64,000 nucleotides of DNA, taken from Corynebacterium variabile (GTDB lineage: Bacteria; Actinomycetota; Actinomycetes; Mycobacteriales; Mycobacteriaceae). How positions within the stretch are numbered: position 1 is the first letter of the stretch; every line of letters starts with the position of its first letter. This document shows, one piece after another, positions 1 through 8,321 of the stretch. The stretch spans positions 1 to 64,000 of the forward strand of contig NZ_BJNT01000001.1 in NCBI RefSeq assembly GCF_006539825.1. Reading direction: 5' to 3'. The notes under the pieces were generated by a model. The model worked only from the letters and a program-made list of their open reading frames with translations, did no database searches and was not told the DNA's origin. A program made the translations under genes and the position numbers.

Positions 1-113
1 GAGGAGACGGCGGCCGTCGACGCAACCAGCACCCACATCACCGCCAGGATCACACCGAGCGGCGCCCACAGAATGTCGCCCCACCAGCCCGGCGACCGGG
101 AAGACAAAGGCAC
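1..113 (-). CDS. N-terminal fragment of a membrane protein (cut by window edge)
   Basis: On the minus strand an open frame runs off the left edge. From a GTG at 113..111 it reads VPLSSRSPGWWGDILWAPL and continues with GVILAVMWVLVASTAAVSS, a clear hydrophobic membrane segment, with the G/C third-position bias of its neighbours. An in-frame stop lies upstream, so the start must be the GTG or the TTG at 107..105. Only about 37 residues are visible and I cannot name the family. The following 180 bases up to the lipase gene show nothing I can identify. Confidence 0.45.
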   Translation of the reverse strand, partial: MPLSSRSPGWWGDILWAPLGVILAVMWVLVASTAAVS

Positions 114-296
114 AGCCTGCGGAGTCCGAGGCCGTCGAACAGGGTCGCCACGTCACTCCGGGTTACCCGGCGTCCCGGCGCGGTGAGCAGGCATGTCGCC
201 AATGTGTTCTTGAAGCTGGGGATGACCCCCCTCCGACGAGAACCGACGGGTCCGCGCGGTGCTGGCCTGTCTGCGTCATACCGGACGGTGACCGGA

Positions 297-1268
297 TCAC
301 CGTGCGAAGTCGGCGACCGGAGGTTCCGCGGCCGTCCACGGTGACCCGGCCAGGGCACCGACGATGGTCCCGACCGTGGACGGCAGCCCCGTGGGGATCT
401 GTGCGACGTCCACCCCGGGCATGATCTTCTGGCAGGCGGACGGGTCAACCCGGGGATCCGGGTTCCCGTCGAGGGCCTGCACGGCGAGCTCCCACACCGG
501 GTTGCTCGCGGCGAGGAGGAAGTGCTCCACCGGTTCACCCGGGCACTGGTCCTGCAGGATGATGTTGCGGACGTTGTCCGCAGGAGGCAGGAAGGCCTTG
601 TCGTAGGGGGCGACGACCTCATCGAAGCGGGTGGCGATCCTCGTGTAGCGGATACCCGGGTAGGTGTCCCCACCCTCGTTGAGTGCCGTGAGGAAGTCCG
701 AGCCGCTGGACTGCTGTCGCATCGCCTCGGGGCATGCCACGGTGCAGGTCAACGAGATCATGTCGGAGCCGTTGTTCGACGAGCCGAGGCCCACCATGTT
801 CGCGACCATGGCGCGAGTGTCCGGCCACCACTTCGTCGTCCACCGGCCGATCATCCCGCCCTGGCTGTGACCGACGAGGTCGACCTTGCGGCCGCTTTCG
901 GCGTACACGGTGCGGATCGCATGGGTGACGTTCTCCGCGGAGACCTGGACGTCCTGCATGCCGTTGTCGGGAAGCTCGACAGTGCAGTACGGGCGTCCCT
1001 CCTCCGCCAGCGCCGGTTCCCAGGTGCACGACCAGTTGGCTTCGACGTTCGCGGTGGTGCCGTGGAGAGGGATGACAGTATTGCGGTCACTGCCGGCGAG
1101 ATCGCCGTGGCGGTTCAGGGAGCGGTCGAGGGACGCCTCGTCGACAGTGAGGGCAGGACCGGTGCCGGACGCGACCTCCTGCGCAGTGGCCGCGGGGGCG
1201 GAGACTGCGCCGCCGGCAGAGACGAGAAGTGAGGCCAGGAGTGCGGTGACGCGGGTACGGAATCCCAC
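297..1268 (-). CDS. Secreted lipase/esterase, alpha/beta hydrolase (class 2 lipase type)
   Basis: Predicted to hydrolyse ester or lipid substrates outside the cytoplasm. The first ~30 residues form a Sec signal (basic start, hydrophobic LLASLLVSAGGAV core, AxA sites near APAATAQ). An oxyanion-type PLHGT motif follows the mature N-terminus. The nucleophile elbow GHSQGG is near residue 135; candidate acid and base are the Asp in TRFDEVV and the His in EPVEHFL. Four cysteines suggest disulfides. Two GTG starts are possible (1274 and 1268); I prefer 1268 because the AAGGAA ribosome site then sits six bases upstream. It is a single-gene unit. The family is well supported, the substrate is not. Overlapping open frames on the other strand are shadows. 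Confidence 0.82.
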   Translation of the reverse strand: MGFRTRVTALLASLLVSAGGAVSAPAATAQEVASGTGPALTVDEASLDRSLNRHGDLAGSDRNTVIPLHGTTANVEANWSCTWEPALAEEGRPYCTVELPDNGMQDVQVSAENVTHAIRTVYAESGRKVDLVGHSQGGMIGRWTTKWWPDTRAMVANMVGLGSSNNGSDMISLTCTVACPEAMRQQSSGSDFLTALNEGGDTYPGIRYTRIATRFDEVVAPYDKAFLPPADNVRNIILQDQCPGEPVEHFLLAASNPVWELAVQALDGNPDPRVDPSACQKIMPGVDVAQIPTGLPSTVGTIVGALAGSPWTAAEPPVADFAR

Positions 1269-1344
1269 AGACACTTCCTTTCGGTGAAATATTATTCAAC
1301 AGTCACCATAGCTGTGGTCGGCATCACGTCCGGGGGTACTGCCC

Positions 1345-1938
1345 CTACACCTCCCTGCCCAGACGGAACCGCAGGGACGCCCGGACCTGCGGCCACTCCG
1401 CCTGCACGACGGAGTAGACGCAGGTGTCGCGCAGTGACCCGTCCGAAGTGCGCGTGTGCTGGCGCAGGACACCGTCCAACTTCGCGCCCAGCTTCTCGAT
1501 CGCCGCCCGGGACTGCCGGTTGTGCCAGGAGGTGCGGAACTCCACGGCCGGGCAGTCCCACACCTCGAAGGCGTGGGCGAGCAGCAGCAGCTTGGATTCG
1601 GGGTTGGTGCCGGAGCCCTGGGCGCTCTCCGCGTTCCAGGTTGAGCCGATCTCGACCCGCGGCAGGTCGGCGTCGATGTTCATGTAGGTCGTCATCCCGA
1701 TGACCTTCCCGCTGCGCAGGTCACGGGTGACGAAGGGAATCATCGTGCCGGCGTCCTGCAGGGCCAGGCGCCGGTCGATCTCCGCTTCCATGCCGTCCGG
1801 CATCGGGACGGAGGTGTACCAGAGCTTCCAGAGCTCGCCGTCTTTCGTCGCCTCGACCAGCCCGGCGGCATGGTCGTGACTGAGCGGCTCGAGGCGGACG
1901 ATCTCCCCGGTGAGTTCAACGGGCACGAGTGCGGTCAT
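1345..1938 (-). CDS. GNAT-family N-acetyltransferase (RimJ/RimL-like)
   Basis: A 197-residue acetyl-CoA-dependent acetyltransferase of the type that modifies protein N-termini or small amines. The N-terminus (ELTGEIVRLEPLSHDH) is typical of the RimJ/RimL branch. The beta4/acetyl-CoA region is present around IGSTWNAES and NPESKLLLLAHAFE, followed by VEFRTSWHNRQSRAAIEKLG, the usual late GNAT motif. The hinge between WNAE and NPESK reads SAQGSGT. A TAGAGT -10 element at 1950..1945 lies six bases before the ATG, so the mRNA may be leaderless or nearly so. Substrate unknown; it stands alone between the lipase and leuB. Confidence 0.8.
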   Translation of the reverse strand: MTALVPVELTGEIVRLEPLSHDHAAGLVEATKDGELWKLWYTSVPMPDGMEAEIDRRLALQDAGTMIPFVTRDLRSGKVIGMTTYMNIDADLPRVEIGSTWNAESAQGSGTNPESKLLLLAHAFEVWDCPAVEFRTSWHNRQSRAAIEKLGAKLDGVLRQHTRTSDGSLRDTCVYSVVQAEWPQVRASLRFRLGREV

Positions 1939-2008
1939 GGATGCACTCTATCCCCCTCCCCCTGCAGTGCGCACGGGTCGACTACGCCAGAGTGCCCAGA
2001 CTCCGCTG

Positions 2009-2060
2009 ATTCCACTCTCAGACGGTCAACCGGCAAAGCTCTGGTGCAGCAGAGTGGAAT
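2009..2060 (-). terminator. Inverted repeat directly after leuB (possible terminator)
   Basis: ATTCCACTCT at 2009-2018 and AGAGTGGAAT at 2051-2060 are perfect 10-base complements separated by 32 bases, immediately after the leuB stop codon. The loop is long and no strong T-run follows, so a terminator or 3'-end-stabilising role is only plausible. Confidence 0.35.
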
Positions 2061-3113
2061 TTACGCAGCCACGGCCGCGGCGATCCGGTCGCCGACCTCG
2101 GTGGTGCGGATCCGGGAACCGTCGCGGGAACCGGCCTCGGCCAGCACCGCGGCCTCGATCTTCTCGGCCTGGGCGATACGCAGGGCGGCGTCCTCACCCT
2201 CGTCGCCGGCGAGGTGACGCAGCAGCAGGGCGGCGGACAGGATCGCCGCACACGGGTCGGCGATGCCCTGACCGGCGATGTCCGGTGCGGAGCCGTGGAC
2301 CGGCTCGAACATGGACGGGCTGACCCGAGAGGGGTCGATATTGCCGGAGGCCGCCAGACCGATGCCGCCGGTGACCGCACCGGCGAGGTCGGTGAGGATG
2401 TCGCCGAAGAGGTTGTCGGTGACGATGACGTCGAAGCGCCCCGGGTCGGTGGTCATGTAGATGGTCGCCGCGTCAATGTGGCAGTAGTCCACCGAGACCT
2501 CGGGGAAGTCCGCGCCAATGGTGTCGACGGCGCGGGACCACAGCCCACCGGCGTTGACCAGCACGTTGGTCTTGTGGACCAGGGTCAGCTTCTTCCGGCG
2601 GGACTGCGCCCGCCCGAAGGCGTCCCGCACGACGCGCGACACGCCGTACCAGGTGTTCTGGCTCAGCTCACTGGCGACCTCGTTGTCGGTTCCCTCGCGC
2701 AGGACGCCGCCGTTGCCGCAGTACAGGCCCTCGGTCCCCTCGCGGACGACGACGAAGTCGATCTCGCCGGGATTCGCCAGCGGCGAGGAGGAACCGGGGT
2801 AGATCTTCGCGGGACGCAGGTTGACCGCGTGGTCCAGCTTGAAGCGCAGCGGCAGCAGCAGGCCGCGCTCGAGGATGCCGGCAGGCACGGAGCGGGGGTC
2901 TCCGATCGCGCCGAGCAGGATCGCGTCATGCTCCTTCAGGGACGCCAGGTCAGCGTCGGTGAGCAGCTCGCCGTTGCGGAGGTAGCGGCGGGCACCGAGG
3001 TCGTAGTCGGTGGTGTCGATGGTCTCGTCACCGGTCACGGCGTCGAGGACCTTGAACGCCTCGGCGGTGACTTCGGTTCCGATTCCGTCTCCGGCGATTA
3101 CGGCGAGTTTCAT
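2061..3113 (-). CDS. leuB: 3-isopropylmalate dehydrogenase
   Basis: Oxidatively decarboxylates 3-isopropylmalate in leucine synthesis, NAD-dependent, cytoplasmic. The 350-residue length fits the family. The N-terminus ([18 protein letters not shown]) is the isocitrate/isopropylmalate dehydrogenase signature; the [13 protein letters not shown] segment carries the catalytic tyrosine, VHKTNVL the catalytic lysine, and the long VDYCHIDAA...[14 protein letters not shown] stretch the metal-binding aspartates. A clear AAGGAG-type ribosome site precedes the ATG. Upstream lie a TAATCT -10 element near 3165-3170 and a TGTCTCACA element at 3138-3146. leuB is repressed by the IclR-type regulator LtbR in C. 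glutamicum; control by it here is inferred. Confidence 0.96.
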   Translation of the reverse strand: MKLAVIAGDGIGTEVTAEAFKVLDAVTGDETIDTTDYDLGARRYLRNGELLTDADLASLKEHDAILLGAIGDPRSVPAGILERGLLLPLRFKLDHAVNLRPAKIYPGSSSPLANPGEIDFVVVREGTEGLYCGNGGVLREGTDNEVASELSQNTWYGVSRVVRDAFGRAQSRRKKLTLVHKTNVLVNAGGLWSRAVDTIGADFPEVSVDYCHIDAATIYMTTDPGRFDVIVTDNLFGDILTDLAGAVTGGIGLAASGNIDPSRVSPSMFEPVHGSAPDIAGQGIADPCAAILSAALLLRHLAGDEGEDAALRIAQAEKIEAAVLAEAGSRDGSRIRTTEVGDRIAAAVAA

Positions 3114-3137
3114 TCCGTGGACTCCTTAGCGTCGATC

Positions 3138-3146
3138 TGTCTCACA
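3138..3146. promoter_or_regulatory. TGTGAGACA element upstream of leuB (candidate LtbR-type operator)
   Basis: TGTCTCACA on the plus strand (TGTGAGACA on the leuB strand) sits between the probable -10 element TAATCT (3165-3170) and the leuB ATG at 3113, i.e. just downstream of the expected transcription start, where a repressor would block. The same nonamer occurs as both arms of a perfect palindrome before ilvC (12290-12310). Known biology: leuB is an LtbR target in C. glutamicum. That this is the site is an inference. Confidence 0.4.
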
Positions 3147-3329
3147 TCGTTGGAAAGTGCAGCCAGATTACCATGTCGCCCTCCCCGACAGTCGACGGCA
3201 ACCCCGGGAAACCGCGATCGGCCACCGCCCCCGACAACAACCCCGGGGGGGGTGGATACTCATCTCCCCCGTCCCATCCCCCTCTTCCCGTTCTCCTCCC
3301 CCGGGACTAGCATTCCTTTCCTCCTGAGG

Positions 3330-3348
3330 TTCGGTGAGCCTCACCAAG
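3330..3348. promoter_or_regulatory. DtxR-type iron box upstream of efeUOB
   Basis: The 19 bases TTCGGTGAGCCTCACCAAG match the corynebacterial DtxR consensus TTAGGTTAGCCTAACCTAA at 14 positions, and the core GGTGAGCCTCACC (3333-3345) is a perfect palindrome. It lies about 70 bases before the efeU start and about 20 bases after a possible TAGCAT -10 (3308-3313), a classical repressor position. The rest of the 303-base gap 3114-3416 holds the leuB control region and a C/G-rich stretch with an uninterrupted G run near 3245-3252; I see no gene there. Confidence 0.65.
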
Positions 3349-3416
3349 ACACAGGCCAGCGACACCGGCGCCCTCCCGCCGGTTCATTGCACGTCATTCA
3401 CCAGAAAGCAGCCGCA

Positions 3417-4040
3417 GTGTTCTACGCCAATGCGCTCATCGGCCTCCGTGAGGGCCTCGAGGCCACCATGGTGGTCATCATCCTCGCCGCCCACCTGAAG
3501 AAGACCGGTCAGCGCCGTTCCTACCCCTGGTTGTGGGGAGGGATCGCCGCTGCGCTCGTCGTGACGGTCAGCGTCTTCCTCATCATCCACTTCGGGACGA
3601 AGACCCTCTCCACCACCGGCCAGGAACTCATCGGCGGTATCGCCTCACTGGTCACCGTGGCTCTGGTGGTCTGGATGCTCATCTGGATGAAGGGCTCGAG
3701 CAGGAACATGACCGCCGAGCTCGAGGGGAAGATGGAGAAGGCCGTGGCCGTGGGCCCGGTCGCCGTGGCCACGGTCGCCATCATCGCCGTGGCCCGCGAA
3801 GGCATCGAGACCGCCCTGCTGGTCTTCGACTCCTTCAGCAGATCCCTGGGTGTCCCTTTCGCCGGTCTGATGACCGGCGTCGGCATCTCCATCGTCATCG
3901 GCGTCGCCATGTACATCGGCGCCGTGAAGATCAACCTGAGGATGTTCTTCCAGATCACCGGTGCACTGCTGATTCTCGTCGCCGCCGGCATCCTGCGCTA
4001 CGGCATCACCGACCTGCAGGAGGCCACTGTGCTGCCGGGC
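3417..4040 (+). pseudogene. efeU: Truncated iron permease EfeU (FTR1 family), 3' end deleted
   Basis: EfeU is the oxidase-dependent iron permease of the EfeUOB system. The GTG at 3417 starts the frame. Both FTR1 iron-ligand motifs are present, REGLE (residues 11-15) and REGIE (residues 127-131), with several hydrophobic helices between. The homologous frame is intact to about LRYGITDLQEATVLPG (residue ~208) and then runs straight into the EfeO signal peptide, which is in another frame. The normal C-terminus of EfeU (some 70-80 residues including the last helix) and the gap to efeO are missing, as if one internal deletion joined the two genes near 4035-4050. In its own frame translation continues as unrelated residues to a stop at 4367. 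Function is probably lost. Confidence 0.8.
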
Positions 4041-4042
4041 CT

Positions 4043-5163
4043 GTCGTCCTCGCCCTCCCCCTGGGCATGGTCGCCTGCGCCGACAAGGACGATGACGCCC
4101 CGGTATTCACCGTCACCGCCGATGACAGCACCTGTGACGTCGACTCCTATGACACCACCACCGGCAACAACAACTTCGAGGTCCCCAACAACGGCAAGAA
4201 GATCACCGAGTTCTACGTCTACACCGACGGCGGACGCGTGGTCGGCGAGGTCGAGAACATCGGCCCGGGTGCCACCCGTAAGCTGCTCGTCTCCATCCCC
4301 GAGACCGGCACCTACCAGGCCACCTGTAAGCCGGGCATGGTCGGCGAAGGTATCAGCCACGACCTGAACGTCACCGGTGACTCGGTCGATCTCACCGAGG
4401 GCAGCGACACCCTCACCGCCGCCGTCGAGGGCTACCTGCGCTACGTCCGGTCCCAGACCACCGCGCTGCAGGAGCAGACCGACACCTTCGTCCAGGCGAT
4501 CCAGGACGGTGACCTGGAGACCGCGAAGCCCCTGTTCGCCCCCACCCGTATCTACTACGAGCGCATCGAGCCGATCGCCGAGTCCTTCCCCGACGACCTG
4601 GATCCCCGCATCGACCTGCGTGAGGCCGATCTCGAGGACGGCCAGGAGTGGACCGGCTTCCACAGGATCGAGAAGGACCTGTGGGAGGGCGGCAGGATTA
4701 CCGAGCAGACGAAGAAGGACGCCGACCAGCTGAGCGAGGACATCGCCGAGCTCGTCGACGGGGTCAACACCGACGACTTCACCGTCGCCCCCCCGACCTC
4801 ATCGCCAACGGTGCCCACGGCCTGCTCGACGGGATCTCCACCTCGAAGATCACCGGTGAGGAGGACATCTTCTCCCACACCGACCTCTGGGACTTCCAGG
4901 CGAACCTGGACGGCTCCAAGCCCGCCGTCGCGTCCCTGGAGGACGCCATCGACGAGAAGGACGCTGACCTGCTCGCCGACATCAACGCGAAGTTCGATGC
5001 TGTCCAGGAACTGCTGGACACCTTCCGTGACGGTGACGGCTTCGTCTAGTACGACACGGTCGGCGAGGACGACCGGAAGGAGCTGTCCACCGTCCTCGAC
5101 CAGCTCAACGAGCAGGTCTCCAAGGTCACCGGCGTCATCACCGCAGCGGAGAGCAGCAAGTAA
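4043..5163 (+). pseudogene. efeO: Disrupted EfeO lipoprotein: missing start, poly-C frameshift, in-frame TAG
   Basis: EfeO is the periplasmic/lipoprotein iron-binding partner of EfeU. Visible parts: a signal-peptide tail LALPLGMVAC with lipobox cysteine at 4076-4078, a cupredoxin-like domain, then an M75-type domain with the HxxE motif (GFHRIEKDLW, His codon 4661-4663). Three lesions: the true start is lost in the efeU-efeO junction; the frame breaks at a run of seven C (4788-4794), consistent with loss of one base, and resumes in the next frame as DLIANGAHGLLDG; and TAG at 5047-5049 interrupts the resumed frame after GDGFV, beyond which YDTVGEDDRKELS continues to the natural TAA at 5161. The stop overlaps the efeB ATG (TAATG), showing the original operon. 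Confidence 0.85.
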
Positions 5164-6443
5164 TGCCCGAGCGGTCCGTCTCCCGCCGTCGGTTCCTCAG
5201 CGGACTCGGCCTCACCGGGCTCGGTGCAGCCGCCGTCGGCACAGCAGGTGTCGCCGGTGTCGGCGCCCTGAGCGCCTGTTCCACCGACGGTGACGACGAC
5301 CAGGTGGTCCCCTTCCGGGGTGACCACCAGGCCGGCGTCACCACCGCGCAGCAGGAGCACCTGCGCATCGTGGCGTTCACGGTCCTCACCGGGGACCGGG
5401 AAGAGCTGCGGGACATGCTGTCCACGTGGACAGCCATGGCCGAGCGGATGACGCGGGGTGATCAGACCACCGAGGTCGGCGCCCTCACCGACGCCGACGC
5501 GGACGTCACCGACGACCCGGACAACCTGCTCAACCAGGTTCCGGAGGACACCGGCGAGGCGCTGGACCTGGCGTCCGGCAATCTCACCGTCACTGTGGGC
5601 TTCGGCCCGTCCCTGTTCGACGACCGTTTCGGGCTCAAGGACCGGAAGCCGGAGGAACTGGAGCCGCTGCCGAAGTTCCCCGGCGACCAGCTGCAGGACG
5701 CCCTGTGCGACGGGGACATCGTCATCCAGGCCTGTGCCGACGACCCTTAGGTCGCCGTCCACGCGGTGAGCAACCTCACCCGGGCCGGCACCGGTGTGGT
5801 CGAGGTGAAGTGGTCCCAGCTGGGCTACGGTGCAGCGTCGAAGACCACGAAGGAGGAGGACACTCCCCGCAACCTCTTCGGGTTCAAGGACGGCACCCGC
5901 AACATCACCGCCGACGAGAACGACGACATCGACTCCATAGTGTGGGTCTCCGATGACGGGTGGATGACCGGAGGCACCTACATGTGTGTCCGGCGGATCC
6001 GGATGCTGCTGGAGGTGTGGGACCGTCAGATCCTGGACGACCAGCAGCACACCTTCGCCCGCTACAAGGGATCGGGGGCACCGATCGGGACCGACGACGA
6101 GAATGCCGACGTCCCTTTCGACCTCTATCTCGGCACCGGTGGTCCGGCGATCCCGAAGGATTCGCACGTTTTCCTGGCCCACCCCGACCAGAACGAGGGC
6201 CAGCGGATGCTGCGCCGGACCTACAACTTCATCGAGGGCACGGACTCGATGGGCCATCTGTCGGCCGGACTGTTCTTCATCGCCTATGTCTCGGCGCCTT
6301 CGGTGAACTTCACACCGATCCAGATGAAGCTCGCCCACCGCGACAGGATCAACGAGTACGTCCGCTACGAGTCCAAGGCGGTCTTCGCCTGCCCGCCCGG
6401 CCTGGCCGAGGGGCAGGACTGGGGTACGGCGCTGTTCGGTTAG
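5163..6443 (+). pseudogene. efeB: Disrupted EfeB, Tat-exported DyP-type heme peroxidase, in-frame TAG
   Basis: EfeB is the deferrochelatase/peroxidase of EfeUOB. The ATG at 5163 starts a Tat signal (SRRRFLSGLGL, then an Ala/Gly-rich hydrophobic run and ALSAC). The DyP GxxDG-type motif is at NLFGFKDGTRN. The same frame is open before and after TAG at 5748-5750, which falls after IQACADDP and before VAVHAVSNLTR; homologues have a codon such as CAG (Gln) here, so a single C-to-T change explains it. The two halves are 195 and ~230 residues; homology continues to the end (LSAGLFFIAYV, WGTALFG). Unless the stop is suppressed or is a sequence error, no full enzyme is made. The 3' end is seven bases from the convergent MFS gene. 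Confidence 0.87.
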
Positions 6444-6449
6444 CGGCAG

Positions 6450-7691
6450 CTACACCGCGTTGGGGCCGTGTGCCTCCACAGCGTTTCGGGTGAAGAGCAT
6501 GACCACCACGGCGACCGCCGCGGCCACCGCACCGACGTAGTACGGGGTGGAGAGGTCGACATGCTCGGCGATCTTCGTGGAGGCGTAGGGGGCGACGACG
6601 CCACCCATCCACCGCACGAAGTTGTAGGCGGCGGACGCGACGGGCTGGGGGTGGTCCGAGACGCTCATGGCCATCTCGGTGTACACGGTGTTGTTGATGC
6701 CCATCAGTGCTCCGGAGACGATGACCAGGACGATGGCGACGGCCTTGTTGTCGTGGCCGAGGCCGAGCAGCACGTAGATGACGAGCAGCCCGATGAGCAT
6801 GAGCATCGAGGTATTCGCCGCGCCGACCCGGTTCTGGATCAGCGGGGCGACGAACACCGAGCAGACGGCCAGTGCGCAGCCCCAGCCGAAGAAGACCAGG
6901 CCGATGCCGTACTCCCCCGATTCCTTGATGACCGGGAGGAAGGGGCTGTAGGCCAGCACCGTGAAGAAGCCGAAGTTGTAGAACAGGGCGGAGAACGAGA
7001 CGCCGAACAGTCCGCCGTGACGCAGGGCCTTGAGTGAGTCGAAGAATCCGGTCTTCGTCGCCGGCTTCGGCACCTCGGGCAGCTTCCACAGCAGCACGAC
7101 GAGGGCGATGAGCATGAGCACGGCGGTGCCGAAGAACGGTCCACGCCAGTTCATGTGACCGAGCACGGCGCCGACAAGCGGTCCGCAGGCCATACCGAGG
7201 CCGAGGGCGGCCTCGTAGAGGATGATGGCGACAGCGCGTCCACCGGAGGCCACTGCGACGATCACGGCGAGAGCAGTGGCGACGAACAGGGCGTTGCCCA
7301 GGCCCCAGCCGGCACGGAAGCCGACGAGTTCACCGACGCTGCCCGAGGTGCCGGCCAGGCCGGCGAAGATGACGATGAGGGCGAGGCCCGCGAGCAGGGT
7401 CTTCTTTCCGCCGATCCGGCTGGAGACCGCACTCGTGATGAGCATCATCACGGCGGTCACCGCGAAGTAGCTGGTGAACAGCAGGGAGACCTCGGAAGGG
7501 CCGGCGTCGAGGTTCTCGGCGATGGCCGGGAGGATGGGGTCGACCAGGCCGATGCCCATGAAGGCGAACACGCACGCCAGGGCGGTGGCCCAGACGGCGA
7601 TCGGCTGGTGAAGCATGGACTGCTTCTCTGATTCGAGCGTCGCGGCATCCATGCTCGCCGGGCGTTGTTCCTTCACCTGATGTCCGCCCAC
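6450..7691 (-). CDS. MFS exporter in a marR operon
   Basis: A 413-residue major facilitator protein with twelve predicted membrane helices, probably a drug or metabolite proton antiporter. After a ~30-residue polar N-terminus the first helix reads VWATALACVFAFMGIGLVDPILPAIAE, and the loop after helix 2 has the SRIGGKK form of the MFS motif A. A central loop (VPKPATKTGFFDSLKALR) joins the halves. The GTG start at 7691 lies four bases after the stop of the MarR gene with an AGGAGG ribosome site, so the two are one transcript and the MarR protein most likely controls this exporter. The substrate cannot be read from sequence. Confidence 0.86.
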   Translation of the reverse strand: MGGHQVKEQRPASMDAATLESEKQSMLHQPIAVWATALACVFAFMGIGLVDPILPAIAENLDAGPSEVSLLFTSYFAVTAVMMLITSAVSSRIGGKKTLLAGLALIVIFAGLAGTSGSVGELVGFRAGWGLGNALFVATALAVIVAVASGGRAVAIILYEAALGLGMACGPLVGAVLGHMNWRGPFFGTAVLMLIALVVLLWKLPEVPKPATKTGFFDSLKALRHGGLFGVSFSALFYNFGFFTVLAYSPFLPVIKESGEYGIGLVFFGWGCALAVCSVFVAPLIQNRVGAANTSMLMLIGLLVIYVLLGLGHDNKAVAIVLVIVSGALMGINNTVYTEMAMSVSDHPQPVASAAYNFVRWMGGVVAPYASTKIAEHVDLSTPYYVGAVAAAVAVVVMLFTRNAVEAHGPNAV

Positions 7692-7695
7692 GCGG

Positions 7696-8181
7696 TCATC
7701 GCCTCCTGTTGTCGTCTCCTGCCGTCAGATCCCGGACGACGTCCTGAGCCAGTGAGCTCAGGGGACTGAGGCCGTCCCGGATGCGTCGCACTTCCTCGTC
7801 GGAGAGCCTCTCCAGGTGGACGCCGAGGACGCGGTTACGTTCCCGGTTGACCCGTTCGAGGGCGTTACGTCCCTCGTCCGTGATCTCCACCAGGGTGACC
7901 CTGGCGTCCTCGTCGGACCTTGTCCGCTCCACCAGCCCGGCGCCTTCCAGGCGCGAGACCAGCTGACTCATCCCCGGTTGAGTGACGCCGCCGAGTGCGG
8001 CGAGGTCACCGATCCTGACCGGCCCTGAGGACAGCGTGTTGAGGACGCTGACCTGGGGCGTGGAGAGGTCACCGGGATATTCGAGGAGTCGGGTCATCTG
8101 GACTGCGGTACGGATGGAGTCCCGCATCTGCTGTGCGAGCTCGGTACTGGCGTCAGACGGCTCTTCGTCGTTGTGCGACAC
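7696..8181 (-). CDS. MarR-family transcriptional regulator
   Basis: A 161-residue winged-helix repressor-type protein. The core has the MarR pattern: helix TPQVSVLNTLSSG, recognition-helix region IGDLAALGGVTQPGMSQLVSRLEGAGLVERTRS, and wing DEDARVTLVEITDEGR with the conserved DxR. It starts with GTG at 8181 and is the first gene of a two-gene unit with the MFS exporter. A perfect palindrome overlaps its promoter (8200-8212), fitting autorepression relieved by an exporter substrate, as in other MarR systems. The ligand is unknown. Confidence 0.88.
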   Translation of the reverse strand: MSHNDEEPSDASTELAQQMRDSIRTAVQMTRLLEYPGDLSTPQVSVLNTLSSGPVRIGDLAALGGVTQPGMSQLVSRLEGAGLVERTRSDEDARVTLVEITDEGRNALERVNRERNRVLGVHLERLSDEEVRRIRDGLSPLSSLAQDVVRDLTAGDDNRRR

Positions 8182-8199
8182 GATGTAGAATCCTATTAT

Positions 8200-8212
8200 A
8201 TAAGCGGCTTAT
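8200..8212. promoter_or_regulatory. Palindromic MarR-type operator ATAAGC-G-GCTTAT in the marR promoter
   Basis: A perfect 13-base palindrome lies about 20 bases before the MarR start codon. On the minus strand it occupies the spacer immediately upstream of a TATAAT -10 hexamer. It is the only strong dyad between marR and serA and is A/T-rich against a G/C-rich background, as expected for a MarR autoregulatory operator. Confidence 0.6.
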
Positions 8213-8321
8213 TTACAACTCTGGCGATGGACGACTCCAGGGCAGATACGGCAGAACCCGGACAGGTGCCGTCGAAAGTGCGGTGCCCGTCCGGGTCCAG
8301 TGCAGAACCGTCCGGTTCAGA

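Noticed and set aside
4020-4367. A genuine EfeU-EfeO fusion protein
   Set aside because: The EfeU frame and the EfeO frame differ at the junction, so a single chain cannot be made without a frameshift.
5047-5750. Programmed TAG decoding (for example pyrrolysine or read-through) in efeO and efeB
   Set aside because: Neighbouring genes use TAG as the normal stop, the same operon also has a deletion and a frameshift, and no suppressor tRNA or pyl genes are visible. Kept only as a low-probability check.
5046-6338. A 430-residue minus-strand frame across efeB
   Set aside because: It is a shadow of the efeB remnant; the plus strand has clear DyP homology on both sides of the TAG.
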